A stretch of 64,000 bases of DNA, from contig CALLXD010000034.1 in assembly GCA_937766455.1 (NCBI GenBank), forward strand, positions 39,354 to 103,353, given 5' to 3'. This stretch comes from Vicinamibacterales bacterium (GTDB taxonomy: Bacteria > Acidobacteriota > Vicinamibacteria > Vicinamibacterales > UBA8438). Shown here piece by piece: positions 36,708 through 44,849 of this stretch (position 1 is the stretch's first letter; every line of letters starts with the position of its first letter). The position numbers and the translations under genes were made by a program. The notes under the pieces were generated by a model, which was not told where the DNA came from, did not search any database, and saw only the letters and a program-made list of their open reading frames with translations.

Positions 36708-38660
36708 TCAAGGCAGCGCCAACGCGATCAGCGACGGAGTACTCCCGCGGCTGGTACTTCCGGTGGCGACCACGATGTACTGCGTGCCGTCGTCGAGGTA
36801 GGTCACGGGATTGCCCCACGGCGGCTCGGGTAGCGCCACGGAGCCCAGATAGGTGCCCGTGTCCTTGTCATACGCCGTGATCGCGCGGGCGACGTCGGCG
36901 TCCTCCTCAACGTCGCGTCCGCCGTGGTTGACGATCAGCAGGGTTTTCGTGAGCAGGGGCCCGCTATACAGCGCGCCGCCCCCCCCTCCCAGCGGGGGCA
37001 GGTTCAGCTCGCGCAGCGCGGGATGGTTCCGCGGCCCGTCCCCGTGCGGACTCATCCAGGCGTGGTCTCCGCTGTTGAGGTCAATGGCGGTGATGCGCTT
37101 ATAGGGAGGCTTGACGAGCGGTAGCCCCTGCGGGCCGGGCAGGCCGGTGACCCAGGTCTCCGGTGCGTAGCCCACCGTTGCCGGCAACTCGTATTCGATC
37201 AGCTCCGCCACCCGCAGTCTGGTATGCGACGGGATGTAGAGCCGTCCGGTGTCCGGGTCGACGGCCGCGCCGGGCCAGTTCGCGCCTCCAGCGTCACCCG
37301 GCATCAAGATAAAGGGCTTGTCCCCGCGTACCGTGGGAGGCGCGAATAGTGGTCCCAGTCGCGCTCGTTCGCTCAGCGCCAGCGCCTCGGCACGAAGCTC
37401 CGGCGTGAAGTCGATCAGGTCGTCGACGGCGACCCCTTGTCGGTCGTACGGCGCCGGTCGCGTGGGGAACGGTTGCGTGGGGGAGTACCACTCACCCGGG
37501 ACGTCGCCGGCCGGCACCGCGCGCTCTTCGATGGGCCAGACCGCTTCCCCGGTCATGCGGTCGAACACGTAGGTAAACGCCTGCTTGCTGACCTGGGCCA
37601 GGGCCTTGATGGGGCGGCCGTCGACCGTGATGTCCACCAGGTTGGCCGCCGTCGGAAAGTCGTAGTCCCACAGGCCGTGGTGCACCGCCTGGAAATGCCA
37701 CACCCGCTGACCGGTTTCCGCATCGAGGCACACGATGCTCTCTGCGAAGAGGTTGTCGCCGGGGCGCATCCCGCCGTAGAAGTCGTTCGTGGGGGTGCCG
37801 ACCGGCAAATAGACGTAGCCCAGTTCTTCGTCGACCGCCATCGTCGACCACACGTTCGTATGGCCCGTGTACCGCCACGAATCGTTCTCCCACGTGTCGT
37901 TCCCGAAATCGTCGCCCTGTGGAATAGTGTGGAAGATCCACTTCATGCGTCCGGTGCGTGCGTCATACCCCCGCACGTGTCCCGGTGGCGCCTCCCGTGT
38001 CTCGGTACGGTCGGTCACGACGCTGCCGACCACGACCGTGTCGCGCACGATGGCCACGGGTGACGAGTGCGAAATGCGCGCTGGGTCGACCGGTCGGCCC
38101 AGTGTGTCGCTCAGGTCCACGGACCCGTTCTCGCCGAACCCGGGGTAGAGCGCGCCCGTGCGCGCATTCAGGGCGACGAGCTGCAGGTCATGCGTCGCGA
38201 TGAAGATCCGGGCGTCGTCGGAGTCATCGTCTTCCCAGTACGAGACCCCTCGGTGCTGCCATCCCGAGTTGGCCGGGCGTTCGAGCCGCTCGTAGGCGCG
38301 TGGGTCATACGTCCACACCGTCGTACCGGTGCCAGCGTCGAGCGCCGCCACCTGGGACAGTTCGGTGCTCACGTAGACCAGCCCACCAATCATCAAGGGG
38401 GTGGCCCGAAACTGCCCGACGCGCAGGTTCTCCCGCTGGTCCGTCACTTCGGTCGAGGTCGACGTCCACCGCCAGGCAATCTCCAGGTCGGCGAAGTTCT
38501 CTCGCGTGATCTGGTCGAGTGGGGAGTATTTCGTGTTCTCGGGATCCGCTCCGAACGCTCTCCACTCGCCGACCGGGACGGTCTGGGCGGTGGCGGAGCT
38601 GGAGACCACCACGGCCGTGAGGGCCAGCCGCGCGAGCCGTGCGAGTCGCGCGCTGGTCAT
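36708..38660 (-). CDS. PQQ-dependent quinoprotein, glucose-dehydrogenase-like
   Basis: About 650 residues, exported (LARLALTAVVVSSSATAQTV). It matches the soluble domain of membrane glucose dehydrogenases: EWRAFGADPENTKYSPLDQITRENF at the N-terminus, GVSYWEDDD, WRYTGHTNVWSTMAVDEELGYVYLPVGTPTNDFYGG, the catalytic HHGLWDYDFPTAANL, and a GGANWPGAAVDPDTG segment. No membrane anchor domain is present. The GGANWPG motif and length fit sugar or polyol oxidation. Electrons would go to a periplasmic cytochrome c. The shorter start at 38660 places the signal peptide at the N-terminus. Confidence 0.88.
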   Translation of the reverse strand: MTSARLARLARLALTAVVVSSSATAQTVPVGEWRAFGADPENTKYSPLDQITRENFADLEIAWRWTSTSTEVTDQRENLRVGQFRATPLMIGGLVYVSTELSQVAALDAGTGTTVWTYDPRAYERLERPANSGWQHRGVSYWEDDDSDDARIFIATHDLQLVALNARTGALYPGFGENGSVDLSDTLGRPVDPARISHSSPVAIVRDTVVVGSVVTDRTETREAPPGHVRGYDARTGRMKWIFHTIPQGDDFGNDTWENDSWRYTGHTNVWSTMAVDEELGYVYLPVGTPTNDFYGGMRPGDNLFAESIVCLDAETGQRVWHFQAVHHGLWDYDFPTAANLVDITVDGRPIKALAQVSKQAFTYVFDRMTGEAVWPIEERAVPAGDVPGEWYSPTQPFPTRPAPYDRQGVAVDDLIDFTPELRAEALALSERARLGPLFAPPTVRGDKPFILMPGDAGGANWPGAAVDPDTGRLYIPSHTRLRVAELIEYELPATVGYAPETWVTGLPGPQGLPLVKPPYKRITAIDLNSGDHAWMSPHGDGPRNHPALRELNLPPLGGGGGALYSGPLLTKTLLIVNHGGRDVEEDADVARAITAYDKDTGTYLGSVALPEPPWGNPVTYLDDGTQYIVVATGSTSRGSTPSLIALALP

Positions 38661-38755
38661 GAGTCTTCGCCTACCGTCCCGAGGGTGTGGCGTGCGCATC
38701 GACAGGTCTCAGTGGTCGTCCGCATGGGTGTCAGGTGAGGGTGCCGCGATTATAG

Positions 38756-38810
38756 CGTTCAACCCCCCGGCCGCGACCGCTTGTTCGGCGCGCTCGAATT
38801 TGGTTGAACG
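38756..38810. promoter_or_regulatory. Widely spaced inverted repeat between divergent genes
   Basis: CGTTCAACC at 38756-38764 is exactly complementary to GGTTGAACG at 38802-38810, with 37 bases between. It lies between the divergent starts of the quinoprotein (38660) and the exported protein (38871). Two half-sites of a looping or tandem-dimer regulator are possible; chance cannot be excluded. Confidence 0.3.
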
Positions 38811-38870
38811 ACCGGTAGGAACCATCTGCTTGTTTCATCCTTATTCTTGTCATCCCAATGGAGCTGCACC

Positions 38871-39893
38871 ATGACACCTCGTTCGCGTAGGGTTCTACAT
38901 CAGGCGCTTGTCGCCTCTTTTGTCCTCGCCGCGGTGACCGCGACTTTCGCGTCGGTGAAGACCGAGCAGCGAACGACCGTGAAGTTCGAAGGGGCGATGG
39001 GACGCGTCATGGGCCTGTTCGGTGGCGACGCGGCCAAAGACGGCGTTGTGACCACGACCGTCGTCGCGGACGACCGGATGTACACCAGTAGCGACGACCG
39101 CCGCGCGCAGATCATCGACCTCGCCGAGGGTCGGATGTACGACCTCGATCTGCGCGACAAGACCTACGAGGTCACGACCTTCGACGAGTTGCGGGCCAGG
39201 ATGGAGGAGCTGCGGGAGCGCGCCCGCGAGCAGGCACCATCCGACGCCTCGAGCCGGCAGCCGCCCAAAGATGGCGAGTCGGGGCGTGAGGTTGAGGTTG
39301 ACCTGGACGTGCAGCGACCGGGTGATGACCGTGAGATCAACGGGCGCCAGACCGAGCTCGTGGTCACCACCGTGACCGTTCGCGAGAAAGGCCGCACGCT
39401 GGAAGACGCGGGTGGCATCGTCATGACGGTGCGTTCCTGGACGACGGACGATGTCACCGGCATGGAGGAGATTGCGGACTTCCAGCGGCGATACGCTGAG
39501 GCTCTGGGTGAGATTTTCGGATTCGACTCGTCGGCTGAGCAAATGACATCGGCGATGGCGATGTTTCCGGGGCTGGGTGAGGCGATGCAGCGTTTCCAGG
39601 ACGAAGGAGTCCAGGTGGACGGCACCGCGATGCTGACCGAGATGACCTTCGAGAACGTCAAGGCGCAGGCCCAGGTGGCCGAGGCGCCCGAGCCGGAGGA
39701 GAAGCCCCGTGGTCGTTTCGGGGGGTTCGGCGGTCTTGGGGATCGGGTCGGCCGAGCGCTTGGCGGCGGGGGCGACGATAACGCCGGCGAGCCGCGTTCG
39801 ACCATTTTCGAGACCACGAGTGAACTGCTCAACATCGACAACGCTCCCGACACAAGCGTGGTCATGATTCCGGCGGACTTCCGGGAGAAGTAG
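38871..39893 (+). CDS. Exported protein of unknown function
   Basis: 340 residues. Signal peptide (VLHQALVASFVLAAVTATFASV), then a beta-rich N-terminal part (RTTVKFEGAMGRVMGLFGGD, TTTVVADDRMYTSSDDRRAQIIDLAEGRMYDLDLRDKTYEVTTFDEL), a charged linker and a second beta region with NGRQTELVVTTVTVREKG. The C-terminal part contains a Gly-rich stretch (RFGGFGGLGDRVGRALGGGG) before a final conserved-looking STIFETTSELLNIDNAPDTSVVMIPADF. The middle resembles DUF4412-type periplasmic proteins (a stored value followed by YEVTTFDEL), but the match is only by eye. Start 38871 was chosen over 38847 to fit the signal peptide. Confidence 0.6.
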   Translation: MTPRSRRVLHQALVASFVLAAVTATFASVKTEQRTTVKFEGAMGRVMGLFGGDAAKDGVVTTTVVADDRMYTSSDDRRAQIIDLAEGRMYDLDLRDKTYEVTTFDELRARMEELRERAREQAPSDASSRQPPKDGESGREVEVDLDVQRPGDDREINGRQTELVVTTVTVREKGRTLEDAGGIVMTVRSWTTDDVTGMEEIADFQRRYAEALGEIFGFDSSAEQMTSAMAMFPGLGEAMQRFQDEGVQVDGTAMLTEMTFENVKAQAQVAEAPEPEEKPRGRFGGFGGLGDRVGRALGGGGDDNAGEPRSTIFETTSELLNIDNAPDTSVVMIPADFREK

Positions 39894-39931
39894 GGTCGAG
39901 GGGGCGTATTAAGGAGTGGTGGAGGCCGACC

Positions 39932-40900
39932 ATGTCACTGCGAGTGAAGGCTCTCTTGGTCGGCGGGGCGGCGCTGCTGGTCGTGATCTGGGTGCTGCAA
40001 GCCCAGCAAGAACGCAGCACCCTGCAGTGGTTGGCGGAGGAGCGGTTGGCGGACGAGCGATCCGCCTTCGCGCCGACCGACGTGGTGGAGATGGGGCGGA
40101 TGCCGCCCGAACTGCGCGAGTCGTCCGGCCTTGGCGCGAGCCGTACCTACCCGGGCGTGTTCTGGACCCACAACGACTCGGGCGATGAGCCACGGCTGTA
40201 CGCCCTCGACGCCAGCGCCTCCCTGTTGGCAACCGTCGAGGTCACCGGTGCGGCAGCGCGTGACTGGGAAGCGCTGACCCTCGGCCCTTGTCCAGCGGCG
40301 TCCGACCGGTCCTGCTTGTATGTCGCGGACATGGGGGACAACCGGTCGGTGAGAGAGTCCGTCGCCCTCTACATCGTCGAGGAACCGGATCCGTTCGCCG
40401 GTGATACCGAGGTTCCCTTGGTGGGGACGGTGCCGTTTGTGTACCCAGACGGACCGCACGATGCCGAAGGGCTCGCCATCACTGCGGCAGGCGACGTCAT
40501 CGTGGTGACCAAGGAGCGAGAACAGGCGGCGCGCCTTTTCGAAATCCCGGCCGTCGATATCGCTTCTGCGATCGCCACGGGAGGGGTGCTCACCCTCGGC
40601 GCCAGCCGGCAGCTACCCATTGGACCCGACCAGCGTGCGGGGCGCTTGGCCACTGGCGCGGCGCTCAGTGCGGCAGGCGACGTGCTCGCCGTGCGCACCT
40701 ATTCGGAGATCTACCGTTTTCGATGGCCCATGGCCGAGGCACCGGAGCAGGTGGCGGAGGTGTGTTTCCTGGGCACCGACGAGCCCCAGGGCGAGGCGAT
40801 TGCGTTTCGTGCCGATACCGATGACTGGTTGGTGCTGACCAGCGAGTCGCACAGCGATAAGGCCGGGTTCCTCCAGGTGGTGCGTTGTGGGATTGGCTAG
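39932..40900 (+). CDS. Secreted beta-propeller-like protein, unknown function
   Basis: 322 residues with an uncleaved or cleaved N-terminal helix (ALLVGGAALLVVIWVLQA). Blade-like repeats are visible: ESSGLGASRTYPGVFWTHNDSGDEPRLYALDASASLLATVEV, RDWEALTLGPC, CLYVADMGDNRSVRESVALYIVEEPD and PHDAEGLAITAAGDVIVVTKEREQAARLFEIP. The HNDSG, DWE and DMGDN motifs recur in secreted propellers related to phytase-esterase-like proteins, where the acidic residues bind calcium. Four Cys suggest disulfides. The start has GGAGG upstream. Substrate unknown. Confidence 0.6.
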   Translation: MSLRVKALLVGGAALLVVIWVLQAQQERSTLQWLAEERLADERSAFAPTDVVEMGRMPPELRESSGLGASRTYPGVFWTHNDSGDEPRLYALDASASLLATVEVTGAAARDWEALTLGPCPAASDRSCLYVADMGDNRSVRESVALYIVEEPDPFAGDTEVPLVGTVPFVYPDGPHDAEGLAITAAGDVIVVTKEREQAARLFEIPAVDIASAIATGGVLTLGASRQLPIGPDQRAGRLATGAALSAAGDVLAVRTYSEIYRFRWPMAEAPEQVAEVCFLGTDEPQGEAIAFRADTDDWLVLTSESHSDKAGFLQVVRCGIG

Positions 40901-40903
40901 CCG

Positions 40904-41107
40904 CTAGGGGAGCGTCAGCGCCAGCAACTCCGCGTCCTCCCCGGTTCCCACCGCCACCACCAGATACTGTCTGCCGTCGTGCCAATAGGTGACCGGGTTA
41001 CCGCCCGGCACCGCAGGCAGGTCCAGCGAGTCCAGATGGGCGCCCGTGGCCTTGTCGTAGGCGCTGATGGTGCGCGAGCCGCCGGCAATGTCCTCGTGTG
41101 CATATCG
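40904..41107 (-). pseudogene. 3' remnant of a glucose-dehydrogenase-like quinoprotein
   Basis: Only the last 65 or so codons of a quinoprotein survive: GSRTISAYDKATGAHLDSLDLPAVPGGNPVTYWHDGRQYLVVAVG. They align with the C-terminus of the intact quinoprotein at 36708-38660 (ITAYDKDTGTYLGSVALPEPPWGNPVTYLDDGTQYIVVATG). Upstream of this the ORF continues with unrelated sequence into the VapBC operator region, so the 5' part has been lost, apparently at the boundary of the inserted toxin-antitoxin module. Confidence 0.75.
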
Positions 41108-41202
41108 CGCTGCTCCCTGAGAATCCTCATCAGATGTCGGGACTATAGTGCGCAGCTCGTCGCACCCGTCCACCATTGCAAACAATCGAACCCGGTTCTT
41201 GA

Positions 41203-41237
41203 ATGCCATTGGCATCAATATGTATATGAATGACATA
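41203..41237 (+). promoter_or_regulatory. VapBC operator/promoter region with two inverted repeats
   Basis: ATGCCA-T-TGGCAT (41203-41215) and TATGT/ACATA (41219-41237) stand directly before the antitoxin start, in a locally AT-rich stretch. VapB ribbon-helix-helix dimers bind such repeats to repress their own operon. Confidence 0.45.
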
Positions 41238-41244
41238 CTGATGC

Positions 41245-41493
41245 ATGCGAACCACGATCCATCTTCCTGACGATCTGCTGGCCCGTGCGAAACGCGCGGC
41301 CATCGACTCGAATCGTACGTTGACAGCGGTCATCGAGGAGTCGCTGCGGGCCGCCCTTTCAAAGAAGCGCGGCCGGGCCGTGGCGCGACTGGACCTTCCG
41401 ACCTTCGGAAAGGGCGGGCTTCAACCCGGTGTCGACCTCGACGACGGTGCGGCACTGCTCGACGTGCTAGAGGGGCCCGATGCTGCTGACTGA
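41245..41493 (+). CDS. vapB: VapB-type antitoxin, ribbon-helix-helix
   Basis: 82 residues. The N-terminus MRTTIHLPDDLLARAKRAAIDSNRTLTAVIEESLRAAL is a standard RHH DNA-binding fold; the rest, with PTFGKGGLQPGVDLDDGAALLDVLEG, is the toxin-binding tail seen in VapB partners of PIN toxins. Its 3' end overlaps vapC by 14 bases. It should neutralise VapC and repress the operon. Confidence 0.85.
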   Translation: MRTTIHLPDDLLARAKRAAIDSNRTLTAVIEESLRAALSKKRGRAVARLDLPTFGKGGLQPGVDLDDGAALLDVLEGPDAAD

Positions 41494-41908
41494 CGTCAAC
41501 GTCCTCGTGTACGCGCTTCGTGTCGACGTCGCCGACCATTCCCGCTACAAGGACTGGCTCGAGGAGATGGTCGCCAGCGAGTCGGCGTTCGCGGTGTCCG
41601 AGCAGGTGCTGAGCGGTTTCGTGCGCGTCGCGACACATCCACGCGCGTTCAAACAGCCGACACCGCTCGATGTGGCGCTCTCCTTCGCCGACCTAATCCG
41701 GAACCACGCGAACGCGGTCACAGTAGCGCCAGGCGAGCGGCACTGGGACATCTTCACGCGGCTGTGCCGAAACGCCGGTGCGAAGGGCAACCTCGTTCCT
41801 GACGCGTATCTCGCCGCGCTTGCCATCGAATCTGGAAGCGAATGGATCACGACAGACCGCGACTTTGCTCGTTTCGACGGATTGCGGTGGCGGCATCCGC
41901 TGGCATGA
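41480..41908 (+). CDS. vapC: VapC-type PIN-domain ribonuclease toxin
   Basis: 142 residues. The PIN acidic set is present: Asp in LLTDVNVLVYAL, Glu in SEQVLSGFVRVAT, and Asp in VPDAYLAALAIE and TTDRDFARF. WRHPL closes the domain. Mg-dependent PIN toxins cleave RNA, commonly initiator tRNA or the 23S sarcin-ricin loop; the target here is unknown. The module sits next to a truncated quinoprotein gene, which suggests insertion. Confidence 0.9.
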   Translation: MLLTDVNVLVYALRVDVADHSRYKDWLEEMVASESAFAVSEQVLSGFVRVATHPRAFKQPTPLDVALSFADLIRNHANAVTVAPGERHWDIFTRLCRNAGAKGNLVPDAYLAALAIESGSEWITTDRDFARFDGLRWRHPLA

Positions 41909-41938
41909 GGACGCCAGACGAGCACGATGGACGGTCTA

Positions 41939-43075
41939 CTAGTCTCGCGGCACCATGCCGGTGAATCTGAACTTCTGCGCGCGCCGGCCGCGCTGCGCCT
42001 CGGCCGTGTAGATATTCCCCTGACTGTCGCTGGCTATGTGGTGCAGCGCCTGGAATGCGCCCGGCTCTTCGCCGGTGCTGCCGAACGAGTCGAGCACTTC
42101 CAGCGTCTGGCGATCCACGACGTGGACCAGCGAGTTGCCCTGATCTGCGATGTACAAGAACTGTTGCTGCGGGTCGGGCGAGAAGGCCACGCCGGCCACG
42201 GTTAACGCGCTGTCGGCGTTGCGATTGACGAAGCCCTGGGTTGAATAGGTGCCGTCGAGCGTGAACACTTGAAGTCGGCTGTTGTTTCGGTCCGCGACAT
42301 ACACCAGCCCGTCGTTGGCGACCTCGATGCCGTGCACGGTGGCGAACTGTTGGGGACCCTGCTCGCCGTCGGCCGGCGTCTCTGACGTCAGGTCCATCGG
42401 CTCGCTGCCGAAGGCGCCCCACATGCGTTTGAACGCCCCGGTGTCGGCATCCAGCACGATCACGCGACGGTTGCCGTAGCCGTCGGCCACGAACACCTCG
42501 TTCGTCTCCGCGTAGACGAACGACTCCGCCGGGCGCCGCAGGTTGTTGGTGTCTGTGTTTCCGCCGCTCACGCCGCGGCCGCCGATCTGCAGCAGCAGCT
42601 CGCCCGTGTTGGTGAGCTTGAGCAACATGTCGTCCGACTCGGGGTCGCCTCCGTTCCCGCCCACCCAGATGTGTCCCTGATCATCAGCGTGGATACCATG
42701 CTCGTTCCCGGGCCAGTCGAAGTCGGCGGTCGGTCCACCCCAGGCGTTGATGAACGCGCCGTCGACGTCGAACTCCAGCACCGGCGGGGCCGCGTTGGCC
42801 TCCTCTCCCTCCTCGACTGTGCGCGGCCGGTGCAGCACCCAGACATGGTCGCGCTCATCCACCGTCACCGATGCGACCTGTCCCAGTATCCAGTCGTTTG
42901 GCAGGGTGGGCCAGGAGGCATCGACTTCGAACGTGGGAATCTGCTGTGGCTCGGCCACGGCGGGTGCAGTCGCTTCGTCTGTCTCGTCCGGCTCAGCGTC
43001 CGGTGCCGCGCAGCTGATCGCGCCGAGACACAGCGCGGTGACGACGAATGCGGTGACGCCTGACTCGTATCTCAT
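41939..43075 (-). CDS. NHL-repeat six-bladed propeller lipoprotein
   Basis: 378 residues. The N-terminus (TALCLGAISCAAPDAEPDETDEA) has a lipobox with Cys at about 22, followed by an acidic linker, so it is probably an anchored lipoprotein. NHL repeats follow: VDERDHVWVLHRPR, GIHADDQGHIWVGGNG, VDGYGNRRVIVLD-type blades, VHGIEVANDGLVYVADRNNSRLQVFTLDG and HHIASDSQGNIYTAEA. Such propellers bind partners or substrates; some carry peptidyl-amidating activity, but no copper-site motif is recognised here. It is followed upstream by a PQQ-like propeller gene on the same strand. Confidence 0.75.
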   Translation of the reverse strand: MRYESGVTAFVVTALCLGAISCAAPDAEPDETDEATAPAVAEPQQIPTFEVDASWPTLPNDWILGQVASVTVDERDHVWVLHRPRTVEEGEEANAAPPVLEFDVDGAFINAWGGPTADFDWPGNEHGIHADDQGHIWVGGNGGDPESDDMLLKLTNTGELLLQIGGRGVSGGNTDTNNLRRPAESFVYAETNEVFVADGYGNRRVIVLDADTGAFKRMWGAFGSEPMDLTSETPADGEQGPQQFATVHGIEVANDGLVYVADRNNSRLQVFTLDGTYSTQGFVNRNADSALTVAGVAFSPDPQQQFLYIADQGNSLVHVVDRQTLEVLDSFGSTGEEPGAFQALHHIASDSQGNIYTAEAQRGRRAQKFRFTGMVPRD

Positions 43076-43116
43076 GGCTCGTCCACCGTTTCTGGAAAAG
43101 GGCAGCGCCAGGGCGC

Positions 43117-44562
43117 CTAGTTGGTATTACTCAAGCGCCACAGGTGCGATCGGGTGCGAATGAACAGGCTCCCCTGCGCCATGGCTGGACTCGACATGGC
43201 CACCTCGCCCAGGTCGTTGCTGCCGACCACGTTGAAATCGTCGGTCGGGTCGATGACGTAGGTGGTGCCCTCTTCGCTGAGTACGAACACCTGTCCGTTG
43301 TACGCCCATGGAGACGCGGTGAACCCGCCGGCGCCGACCGCGACCCGCCGACGTACTTCCTGGTTCAGCACCTGTTGCTCGCTGTAGTACTGCTCCTCGC
43401 CCGTATGGGCGTCATGCACGGTGTAGAAGCCCTGGTCCAGGAGCGTGAAATAGGAGTCGCCATAGACGAGCGGAGTCGGATGATAGGGTCCCGCGGCCTC
43501 TTGATACCAGACGACGGAGTCGCTTGTGCGCTGGCCGTCCTGCAGTGTGATGTCACCCTGCGCACCGGGTTTGATAGCAAACACCGGTTTGACGGCGTCG
43601 CCGACATACCCCGAGGTGACATAGAGCAGTCCGTGTGCGCTGAATGGCTGGGGAATCGAAATCGTGTTCAGCCCGCTGAAACGCCACAGCTCGTTGCCGT
43701 CGAGGTCGTAGGAGCGCACCTGATCGCTGCCGGCGGTTACGAGCTCGGTCCGTGCGTCGTGTTGCCACACGAACGGTGTGGACCAGTTCGTGCCCTCGTC
43801 CCGGTCTACCCGCCACTGCTCGGTACCGGTCGCCGTGTCGAGGGCGACGACGAACGACTGCTCATCGTTGTCGTTCACGATGAAGAGCGAGTCGCCGTGC
43901 AGCACGGGTGAGGCGGCCGGGCCCCAGCCGAGGCGAGTGACCGTCGGGTCGAAGCGCCGCTCCCAGACCACCGTCCCGGACATATCCAGCGCGAAGATGC
44001 CCACGTTGCCGAAATACGCGTATACGCGCTCGCCATCGGTCACCGGTGTCGACGAGGCGAAGGTGTTCTTCAAATGACGGTCGAACTGTGGCTCACCGAC
44101 ATTGACCTCAGAGGTCCACTCCAACTCGCCCGTGTCGACCGCATACGCGTAGACCAGCCAATGATGGAGATCGACCTCGCGCTCCATCAGGTCTCCGGGC
44201 TTGGGGGCCTCGAACCTGGGGTCATCGTTGGTCTCGGGAGAGCCGTAGGGGAAGTACAACCCCATGCGGGGCTCCTGGCTTTCGCCCTCACTCACGACCG
44301 TCGTGAGGAAGATCTGATTGCCCCAGATCACTGGTGACGACCAGCCCAGGCCATCGACCTCCGTCTTCCAGACCACGTTCTCTGTTGGGCTCCACGTGCT
44401 CGGTAGACGCGGATCGTCCTCCGCTATTGGCAACGCCTCGGCGCCGCGGAAGGCGGGCCAATTGTCGTTCTCGGCCGAGAAGGTTGTCGTGGTGGCGACC
44501 AGTGCGAGCAGAACCATGGTGAGTGACGCGCGCGAGGCGATGGGCAAATGGTGGTGTGGCAT
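43117..44562 (-). CDS. Exported PQQ-like beta-propeller protein (BamB/quinoprotein-like)
   Basis: 481 residues with signal peptide (LTMVLLALVATTTTFSAEND). It begins NWPAFRGAEALPIAEDDPRLPSTWSPTENVVWKTEVDGLGWSSPVIWGNQIFLTTVV, the start of a widespread secreted propeller family in Planctomycetes and Acidobacteria. Repeats such as DTGELEWTSEV, DMSGTVVWERRFDP and DTATGTEQWRVDRD follow. It lacks the alcohol dehydrogenase Cys pair and catalytic Asp region, so it need not use PQQ. Role unknown; possibly a scaffold or binding protein. Confidence 0.78.
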   Translation of the reverse strand: MPHHHLPIASRASLTMVLLALVATTTTFSAENDNWPAFRGAEALPIAEDDPRLPSTWSPTENVVWKTEVDGLGWSSPVIWGNQIFLTTVVSEGESQEPRMGLYFPYGSPETNDDPRFEAPKPGDLMEREVDLHHWLVYAYAVDTGELEWTSEVNVGEPQFDRHLKNTFASSTPVTDGERVYAYFGNVGIFALDMSGTVVWERRFDPTVTRLGWGPAASPVLHGDSLFIVNDNDEQSFVVALDTATGTEQWRVDRDEGTNWSTPFVWQHDARTELVTAGSDQVRSYDLDGNELWRFSGLNTISIPQPFSAHGLLYVTSGYVGDAVKPVFAIKPGAQGDITLQDGQRTSDSVVWYQEAAGPYHPTPLVYGDSYFTLLDQGFYTVHDAHTGEEQYYSEQQVLNQEVRRRVAVGAGGFTASPWAYNGQVFVLSEEGTTYVIDPTDDFNVVGSNDLGEVAMSSPAMAQGSLFIRTRSHLWRLSNTN

Positions 44563-44635
44563 CGGGCGGTTTCCTGACTGTTAGAGGGCGTGCCGCTAAT
44601 TATACGCCTCCCAGGCGCTGACTCAGCCAGGCACC

Positions 44636-44661
44636 CGAATGCCCACTTAAGTGGACATTCG
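44636..44661. promoter_or_regulatory. Near-perfect 26-base palindrome in a divergent promoter region
   Basis: CCACTTAAGTGG at the centre is perfect; the flanking CGAATG and CATTCG are also complementary, separated from the core by one mismatched pair (C/A). It lies 74 bases from the propeller gene start (minus) and 189 bases before the BON gene (plus). This looks like a dimeric operator; as RNA it would also form a hairpin. Confidence 0.5.
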
Positions 44662-44849
44662 AAAGTGGTGATCGAGTGGTGCGAGTTGTCACAACTCCAG
44701 CTCTTGCAACAGTTACGAGGCCACGTCGAGCGAAGTCGCATTGGCACGCGCCGTGAAGGTTACCAGGGCAGAGGGTTGGCTATGGGTCAGCTCAGCGATT
44801 GGTCGGTCCGGAATGGGCCGCGACACAGCAAGCGAAGGGGGCACAGGCG

